NCBI GenBank assembly: GCA_947561395.2
Contig: OX387195.1
Span: 23,823,126 to 23,887,125 of the forward strand
DNA from: Buxus sempervirens
Taxonomy: Eukaryota > Streptophyta > Magnoliopsida > Buxales > Buxaceae
Length of the DNA: 64,000 nt
Direction: 5' to 3'
Both the position numbers and the translations under genes were made by a program. The notes below the pieces were generated by a model that had not been told where the DNA came from, searched no databases, and saw only the letters and a program-made list of their open reading frames with translations. Each line of letters starts with the position of its first letter. Position 1 is the stretch's first letter. Below, in pieces: positions 57,621 through 64,000 of the stretch.

Positions 57621-57643
57621 TTTGACTGATGACTTGAGTCAAA
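57621..57643. promoter_or_regulatory. Inverted W-box pair upstream of subtype II gene
   Basis: TTTGAC (57621-57626) and GTCAAA (57638-57643), 11 bp apart, about 150-175 bp before the ATG. Confidence 0.55.
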
Positions 57644-58259
57644 CCACACGGCAAAATTAACTTTGAAGAGGAAGGTAGAAATGGTCTTCGTCTCCATGAT
57701 ACTCGTTAAGGTGGATCTCGATCGGCCCCGCGTAGGCCATGTCGTGAGAACATGCACGCATAATTAGAACTAGCAAGCAAAGTGGCTGAGACATGGCTGT
57801 GCACTATAGCCTTGATTGAAAACATTTTTCAATTAAGCTGCCAATACACATATGTAACATTAATTAAGTTTTTGACGCATGGAGCTTTTTCTATCAATTA
57901 TAAGATCATATTCATCAAATTTCAAGTACTTTGAAATTAATTTTTATTTGCAGTGATACTATCAATCAAATACATCAGACTATGAACTACGAACCCCATA
58001 AAATATCACTGTTATTTTTATTTTCAGAGTCACCAACCAACTAAATACATCACAATATAACTAAAAACCCCAGAAGACAACCTTGTAAAGGTTAAACTCT
58101 ATTTAATTATTGTCAGTTTTTTCTTTTTCTCTTTTTTTTTTCCTGATCTCAGGTATCGACAGGGAATGTTGTTCAAGTGGTCGAAATAGAACCTCCTTTT
58201 GTAGTGTCTTTATTGGTATAATCTGCGCCAATATTACCAGTAACACCTGGAACTGCGGG

Positions 58260-58425
58260 CGGTGCAGTAGAAACTCGGCTGCCAGCAAAGTTCATCTCAG
58301 CGGACAATGAATTGAAGGGATGTGAGCATTACAGGAAGGTTTGGAGGACGGTACTTTACCCATTTGGAGGGATTCCAGCATGACATCTTCTTCCATCAAC
58401 TTCTTGAAGTGGACACAGCTTATTG
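58260..58425 (-). pseudogene. Decayed third-type CTNIP-like gene (copy B)
   Basis: Same lesions as 16440-16610: the NAHIPSIHC core is preserved, a stop follows HCPLR, and no signal peptide is readable. Small indels near 58260-58290 also differ from copy A. Confidence 0.6.
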
Positions 58426-58439
58426 TTTGTTTCAGACCT

Positions 58440-59545
58440 ATTTTTCTTGGAATTCATCTCATTCTAACATTTAGTTCAATTTTCAACTTAAAGCTTTCTA
58501 AAACAAACTTTCAAGGCTTCTTTAATTCACTTAATTGCACTCGAAGAGAATGACATAGTAACATGCGATTAAAATCTCACTTCAGCAAAGGACCAGCTAT
58601 TGAATTTGAGCCCACAATTAATCTTTAAAAATCTATTAGAATTTCTTATTGAGCTTCCTGTTTGATGTTTTCTACAAATTTTCCTTCTTTTTTCTTTTTT
58701 GGACTGGTTGATCTTTTCTATAGTTAAAATAAAGGATTCTTTATTGGGTTTGCTTTGGAGTTACCGTTCTATCGTTCTGTAAACTCCATCTTTCAATTGG
58801 TTTACGACCTAAAACTATCATAAGCTGGACAAAGCATCACATACAAGACTCAAGAGAAGTAAACATTTGCCTTTGCTTATCAATCCAGTAGATAATTAAT
58901 CTTGCCCTGAAAAGTATGTTTGGGTATATTAATTACATTGTTTCACACAGAAGGAAAAAACAAAAAAAACATGCAATCTGCCCATTCGCTATAGAAACAA
59001 GAAGGATGCATCCTTGTCGTCTATAAGGAAGAAAACGCTTGAACTGAATTTGAACTTATAGACTAGGAGTTTGAAATGACAGAAAATTTTGAATGAAATT
59101 AAGAAAATCTTAGAATTCACATTGATTGAAATGATCTTTGCATGAAACTATACGCACAATTGACTAAGAAGCAGCAAAGGAATGAAAACGAGGCATTTAA
59201 TTTAGACAGAAAAATCCATTATCTTGAACTCACTGAACTTTTTGATGGGGCTTGTTCTTCTAACCCTATATTCATACAATCTTCAAGTACAACGAAATTA
59301 ATTTTATTTGTAATGGCATCGAGCAACCAAATACATCAACAAAATTAATTTTATTTGTAATGAATTCAAGACCAAATACATCTCACAAGAAACCTCATAA
59401 AACACCGCTAGATTTCTTTATTTTCAGTGATCACCAAGCCACCTAATAGATCACATTACAAACCCTGTAAACAAATTAAAACTTGTAAATAAAATGTATT
59501 TATTGTCAGTCTTTTTTTGTTGAAGTCACGTAACCACGCCAAATT
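58440..59545. other. Spacer without recognised gene
   Basis: Duplicate of 16620-17725; no supported gene. Confidence 0.5.
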
Positions 59546-59549
59546 GAGT

Positions 59550-59843
59550 TCAAGTGCTCGAAACTTCACGGGGAAATGCCTGTGGTCCGGTAGCAACCTG
59601 GCCGGCAAAGTTCATCTCTTTCAGTGGACAATGACTTCCAGGGATGTGACTATTACAAGAAGGTCTGGAGGGTGGTACTGGAGCCTTCTGGAGGGATGCC
59701 AACAAGATACCTTCTTCCGTCACCAACAGCTGATCTCCTTCCAAAGGCCTTGTCGCTGCAAGTTGTTGAAAACCTGCAAGAGAAAAAATGGTGACAATCA
59801 CAAGAACTGTAAAAGGTTTCTTTCCATGAGAGTAGTACTCCAT
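59550..59843 (-). CDS. CTNIP/SCREW-like secreted peptide precursor, subtype I
   Basis: A 97-aa precursor, duplicate of 17726-18019, with few residue changes (LLVTEEG, EMNFAG, GPQAF). Signal peptide hydrophobic 11-24; core PSRPSC-NSHIPGSH-C (Cys63, Cys72); tail ending REVSST. The upstream promoter was first replaced by the palindrome-rich insert, and then a Copia element landed about 110 bp from the ATG. Any expression would depend on the Copia LTR or new sequence. Confidence 0.65.
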   Translation of the reverse strand: MEYYSHGKKPFTVLVIVTIFSLAGFQQLAATRPLEGDQLLVTEEGILLASLQKAPVPPSRPSCNSHIPGSHCPLKEMNFAGQVATGPQAFPREVSST

Positions 59844-59955
59844 GGCTATCTTGAAATAAATGGAATGTGTATCAAGTGTTTGGTTTGTTCTTCTGGGTAT
59901 CTCTATTTCTGTATGAAACTGAGGTGTTGATCAAGGATTACAATATCGGTGCCGA

Positions 59956-60543
59956 TGGCTAAAGAAAACAATAATTTTATGAATAAACAACAATGCAAGT
60001 CACTCTAACTTCAACCGTCAGTTTACAAAGTACACCACGTTGTGGTTTTAACATGAAACAAAAATGGGAGAAGAGAATGGTGAGAGAATGAATGGGAATT
60101 ATTGCTGGAAGAAACTCTAACGTCTCTTTTTCCAGCAATAATTCCCAACGGTTAGAATGAATGCCAAGAGTCTCCTTAACGTCCTTTCCCTTTCCTTTAT
60201 TGTAGAAGCAAATTCCAACACTAGTGCTGAGTTGGAACTCCAAAACGTCTCCTTCCCTATGTGCCCAGCTCAAAGGTCTTCTCTCTTACCTTTATTGTAG
60301 AAGCAACTTCCAACACTAGTGCTGAGTTGGAACTCCAATACATCTCCTTCCCTAAGTGATAGCAACACCTTTCCTTTAATGAAGGATCAGCTTGCCTTTG
60401 ATCCTTCAATCGTCTCTTTCTCCTTGGATCTATGAGGGAGAGAGTGATGTGGCGCTTGAGGTGGCAGTTGACGTGGCACTGGTTCATGTGCTTGAGGTGG
60501 CAGTTGATGTGGCACTGGTTCATGTGCTAGTGTGTGTGGTTCA
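59956..60543 (-). mobile_element. 3' LTR of the Copia element (boundaries approximate)
   Basis: The sequence between the end of duplication homology (59959) and the purine tract TTGAAGGGGAG (minus, near 60546-60556) that follows the Copia frame should be the 3' LTR. It would start TGAACCAC and end CTTTAGCCA on the minus strand. It contains a roughly 96-bp direct repeat (about 60194-60263 and 60290-60359) and a 36-bp tandem repeat (60455-60526). The 5' LTR is off the window, so ends cannot be confirmed. Confidence 0.6.
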
Positions 60544-63500
60544 TTACTCCCCTTCAAGCTTAGGCTTCGAGAATGAATGCCAAGCTTGATACAAATAGGA
60601 GTGAAAGCATCCCTCGAGAGCGGCTTAGTAAATATATCTGCTAGTTGATCTTTTGAAGATACAAACTTTGTAGTTAATAATCCAAGTGCCACTTTTTCTC
60701 GAACAAAGTGATAATCTAACTCAATATGCTTGGTCCGAGCATGTAAGATGGGATTAACAGACATGTGAAGCGCACTTAGATTATCGCAGAACAATGTAGG
60801 GGCTTGGAGCAATGAGACCCTAATATCACGAAGAAGAAATGAGAGCCATGTAATTTCTGCAGTTGTTACCACCATAGATCGATATTCGGCTTCAGCACTG
60901 GACCGTGCTACTGTAGGTTGCTTTTTAGCTGACCAGGAAATAAGTGTAGACCCAAGGAAGACGCAGAACCCAGAGGTTGATCTTCGAGTAATAGGGCACC
61001 CTGCCCAATCTGCATCACAGTAAGCATAGAGATCAAAAGTATTGTGATGATAAATATTTATGCCATGGTCAATTGTACCTTTGACATAGCGGATAATGCG
61101 TTTTACCAGTTGCATGTGAAGGACAGTGGGTGAATGCATATACTGACTTACCAAATTCACAGCATAAGTGAGGTCTGGTCTAGTGAGTGTGAGGTATTGT
61201 AGGGCCCCAACTAGACTACGATATAGCTTTGTATCTGCGCTGGGAGAAGATTCTTGATGACTCACAAATTTTGTAGCAAGAGGAGTTGAGATGGATTTGC
61301 ACTCAGTCATCTGGGCACGGTTGATAATATCCTGGGCATACTTAGTTTGGGAAAGGTGTAGACCAGTGGAAGAAGGGCACACTTCTATCCCCAAAAAATA
61401 GTGGATGTTGCCAAGATCTTTCATAGCAAATTCATAGCCAAGTGTGGTAATAAATTGATTAAGAAGGGATTTAGTGTTACTTGTAATGATAATATCATCT
61501 ACATATAATAATAAGAGTATAGTTCCTTGTGAGTTATGTAAGATGAATAAGGATGCATCATGAGGGCAACAATAAAAACCTTGGGTAAGAAGGTATTGGC
61601 TAAACCGGTCGAACCAAGCTCGAGGAGCTTGCTTGAGACCATACAGGGCACGGTTTAATTTGCAAACATGGTTTGGGTTTGTTGGGTCAGTTAGACCAGG
61701 AGGTTGTTCCATAAAAACTGGCTCCTTTAAGAGCCCGTGAAGGAAAGCATTTTTGACATCCAATTGTTTGATGTACCATTGTTGTGTGAGAGCAATGGTA
61801 AGAACTAACCTAATGGTCTGTGGTTTGACAACAGGGCTGAAGGTCTCACCAAAGTCTATACCAGCCACTTGATCGAAACCCTTAGCAACAAGTCTTGCTT
61901 TCAATCGTTCAAGATTTCCATCAGATTTGAGCTTGGTTTTGAAGACCCAACGACACCCTACCACGTTCATGTCAGAGGTGCGTGGGACTAATTCCCATGT
62001 GGAGTTGTTATGGAGGGCATCAATCTCTTCTTGCATAGCAGAGGTCCAACCAGGATGCTTAAGAGCATCTTGAATATTGCTAGGCTCGATGGGAATAAGA
62101 GATGATCTTATGACCGAATGGGTTAGCCCGGCTTGGGTTTTCCCTCTTGTTTTCATGGGATGAGTGTTGAGTCCAAAATATTGTCTGGTGGTGGGATGGG
62201 GTTGAGTCAACATAGTACTTGAGTTTGGGATAGAGGTGTCAATAAGGGGCCCAAGATCGATCACCAAACTACCTGTTTTAATGTGTTCATCCAGACTCGT
62301 GTTTGGTGTTGAGAGGGCATCGGATGGACCATTCCCTTGAGCCAGGTGACTAGGATCAAGTTCTTGACGTTTTGAGTGGTTCATACTATTCGGTTCACCA
62401 TTAACCGGAGAGATAGGTTCATGAATTGGTGATTGCCTTTGGGTCTCAGGTGTAATGTTAGTCTCAATGATTTCACCCTCATCAATTGTGAAGGGTACAA
62501 CTTGGGTGTTGTTGTGTGGTGTATCAGTGGTCTCATTATTGCAATCCCATTCTTCATAGGAATAAAGCTCCATGTTGGTATTTTGAGAGATGGGATTATC
62601 ATTAGGAGTGTTGGAAAAGGGTAGCACTGTTTCATCAAAAATAACATGTCTAGAGATATAAACACGTCCAGTTGCAGGGAAAAGACACCGGTACCCTTTA
62701 TGGATAGTGCTATATCCAATAAATATGCACGGGAGGGATCTTGGAGAAAATTTATTTTTCCCATAATCTCTCAAGTATGGGTAACACCTACAACCAAAGA
62801 CTCTAAGAGACGTGTAATCAGGATGTTTTCCAAATAAGAGTTTAAAAGGTGAGGTCATTTCTAATGTTCTTGAAGGTAACCGATTAATTAGAAAAATAGC
62901 AGTTTTGAAAGCTTCAACCCAATAAGTTTTTGGCAGGCTACTATGAAATAGCATTGAGAGTCCGAACTCTACAATGTTACGATGTTTCCGTTCTGCTATG
63001 CTATTCTGTTCCGGGGTCTTTGGGCATGATATTTGTCTTACTATGCCCTTTTTAAGAAGAAGGTTATTAAACCCATTATCTTCAAATTCACCCCCTCCAT
63101 CACTTTGAAAAACCTTTATTTTTGCTTGAAACTGAGTTTCAAGCATAGTAATAAAATTGCGGAAGCATTCGGAAAAATCAGATTTGTATTTGAGAGGGTA
63201 TAGCCATGTGTACCGTGTGTGATCATCTACAAAAGAGACATAGTATTTGAAACCTTGTATAGATGTGAGAGGTGCAGGACCCCAAAGATCACAATGGATC
63301 TTATCAAAAGGTTGGTCAGAATGAGTAAAGGTAGTTACAAAAGGAAGCTTACTACTTTTCCCCAATTGACAACTAGGACATATTGAGTTAGTTTTATTCC
63401 AAGAAGTAACAGAAATAAGATTTTTGGAGTGTAAAAGAGATAAAACTCTGGATTGGGGATGGCCAAGCCTTTTGTGCCAAATTTCCTCAGAAGCAATTCT

Positions 63501-64000
63501 TTGCCGATTGGAGTATAGAGCTGCCATTGGTGATTCCCTTGTTAGTTTGTAGAGGCCACCATCTCTAGCTCCCTTCCCTAGAATTGCCCCTGTCTGCTGA
63601 TCCTTAATCACAAAGCCATTAGAGTTAAATTCAAAAATACATGAAGAATCAGAAGATAATTGGCTAACAGATAAGAGATTTTTAGTAATATGTGGTACAA
63701 CCAACACATCCTTTAATTGTAAAACCCCATGTGTTGTTGGAAGTGTGGTCCTTCCAATATGAGAGATAGTCAAAGTATTTCCATCACCTATCAATATTTT
63801 ATCTGATCCATGATAAGGAGAAGCATTAGAAAGATTACCTGTAGTATTGGTCATGTGAGATGTAGCACCAGTGTCAGGGATCCATTCGGGATCACTAGGA
63901 TCAGTTATGGTCATAGCTGCTAAAGCTTGGGGAATTTCTTCTGGTTGGTAGGTGTGATTAAAACGATACCAGCATCGTATTGCCTCATGTCCGAGTTTCT
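60387..64000 (-). CDS. Ty1/Copia polyprotein (gag end, protease, integrase, RT, RNase H), uninterrupted, partial
   Basis: One open frame with no stops, entering from the right edge; numbering here is from the Met at 63914. Upstream, residues GHEAIRC are the end of a gag zinc knuckle. Protease WIPDTGATSHM has Asp14. The pre-integrase zinc region (HKRLGHP, CPSCQLGK) is followed by integrase with Asp209, Asp272 and Glu308 (D-x35-E). The reverse transcriptase has VKNAFLHG and YVDD at 804-807. RNase H has CDADWAG (Asp967), SSAEAEYRS and CDNLSALH, ending ADIFTKPLS. The Copia order (integrase before RT) is clear. The frame runs about 50 codons into the LTR. A young, perhaps active element. Confidence 0.94.
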   Translation of the reverse strand, partial: KLGHEAIRCWYRFNHTYQPEEIPQALAAMTITDPSDPEWIPDTGATSHMTNTTGNLSNASPYHGSDKILIGDGNTLTISHIGRTTLPTTHGVLQLKDVLVVPHITKNLLSVSQLSSDSSCIFEFNSNGFVIKDQQTGAILGKGARDGGLYKLTRESPMAALYSNRQRIASEEIWHKRLGHPQSRVLSLLHSKNLISVTSWNKTNSICPSCQLGKSSKLPFVTTFTHSDQPFDKIHCDLWGPAPLTSIQGFKYYVSFVDDHTRYTWLYPLKYKSDFSECFRNFITMLETQFQAKIKVFQSDGGGEFEDNGFNNLLLKKGIVRQISCPKTPEQNSIAERKHRNIVEFGLSMLFHSSLPKTYWVEAFKTAIFLINRLPSRTLEMTSPFKLLFGKHPDYTSLRVFGCRCYPYLRDYGKNKFSPRSLPCIFIGYSTIHKGYRCLFPATGRVYISRHVIFDETVLPFSNTPNDNPISQNTNMELYSYEEWDCNNETTDTPHNNTQVVPFTIDEGEIIETNITPETQRQSPIHEPISPVNGEPNSMNHSKRQELDPSHLAQGNGPSDALSTPNTSLDEHIKTGSLVIDLGPLIDTSIPNSSTMLTQPHPTTRQYFGLNTHPMKTRGKTQAGLTHSVIRSSLIPIEPSNIQDALKHPGWTSAMQEEIDALHNNSTWELVPRTSDMNVVGCRWVFKTKLKSDGNLERLKARLVAKGFDQVAGIDFGETFSPVVKPQTIRLVLTIALTQQWYIKQLDVKNAFLHGLLKEPVFMEQPPGLTDPTNPNHVCKLNRALYGLKQAPRAWFDRFSQYLLTQGFYCCPHDASLFILHNSQGTILLLLYVDDIIITSNTKSLLNQFITTLGYEFAMKDLGNIHYFLGIEVCPSSTGLHLSQTKYAQDIINRAQMTECKSISTPLATKFVSHQESSPSADTKLYRSLVGALQYLTLTRPDLTYAVNLVSQYMHSPTVLHMQLVKRIIRYVKGTIDHGINIYHHNTFDLYAYCDADWAGCPITRRSTSGFCVFLGSTLISWSAKKQPTVARSSAEAEYRSMVVTTAEITWLSFLLRDIRVSLLQAPTLFCDNLSALHMSVNPILHARTKHIELDYHFVREKVALGLLTTKFVSSKDQLADIFTKPLSRDAFTPICIKLGIHSRSLSLKGSNEPHTLAHEPVPHQLPPQAHEPVPRQLPPQAPHHSLPHRSKEKETIEGSKAS
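60455..60526. repeat. 36-bp tandem repeat (two units) at the end of the Copia frame
   Basis: The unit CTTGAGGTGGCAGTTGA...GGTTCATGTG occurs at 60455-60490 and 60491-60526 with one difference. Read on the minus strand in the pol frame it gives repeated HEPVP and QLPPQA motifs. Confidence 0.85.

Larger units (their letters stand above)
41937..59959 (+). repeat. Segmental duplication, copy B
   Basis: Direct copy of 1-18135, starting at the base matching window position 1 and ending after GGTGCCGATGGC. It carries the solo LTR 48311-51100, absent from A, and lacks the solo LTR and hAT that A carries. Copy B extends further left (41521 onward and the Gypsy gag/pol), which in A lies outside the window. 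Confidence 0.9.

Overview
This window is nuclear DNA from a flowering plant, most likely a eudicot. It is A+T-rich, with no bacterial operons or tRNA/rRNA genes that I could recognise. Most of its length is plant transposable elements: Ty3/Gypsy, Ty1/Copia, a plant L1-type LINE carrying its own RNase H, TRIMs, hAT elements and a small Helitron-like element. I cannot name the species.

The only host genes I can support form a tandem family of small secreted-peptide precursors, all on the minus strand. Each has a signal peptide, a linker of about 30 residues, and a C-terminal core shaped Pro-Ser-Cys-(8 residues)-Cys with an embedded His-Ile-Pro, followed by an Asn-x-Ala-Gly block. This resembles the CTNIP/SCREW phytocytokine precursors, which signal through the receptor kinase HSL3/NUT; that assignment is inferred from motifs only. 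Subtype I (about 97 aa) is at 12.5, 17.7, 31.6, 36.5, 54.7 and 59.6 kb. Subtype II (102-110 aa) is at 15.5, 34.9 and 57.1 kb, with a broken copy at 29.9 kb. A decayed third type is at 16.5 and 58.3 kb. Subtypes alternate in modules of about 5 kb, and inverted WRKY-type W-boxes lie upstream of subtype II.

Layout: 1-10.6 kb is a Ty3/Gypsy element (minus strand) whose gag is split by two very long solo LTRs in opposite orientation, one of which carries a younger solo LTR (476-2752). 10.6-11.1 kb is a TRIM. 11-18 kb is the first peptide module with a hAT insertion. 18.9-24.3 kb is a 5'-truncated LINE. 25.1-28.3 kb is a further solo LTR next to a hAT that contains a Helitron-like element. 29.8-37.3 kb holds more peptide genes and a TRIM remnant. 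37.4-41.5 kb is decayed Gypsy pol/gag. 41.9-60.0 kb is a direct duplicate of 1-18.1 kb with its own new solo LTR (48311-51100). 60-64 kb is a Copia element with an intact reading frame that runs off the right edge.

History read from nesting: Gypsy insertion, then insertion and reduction of the giant LTRs, then duplication of at least 18 kb, then separate insertions in each copy (solo LTR and hAT in the first; solo LTR and Copia in the second). The giant LTRs share arrays of short palindromes with CCG...CGG arms, the most unusual non-coding signal in the window.
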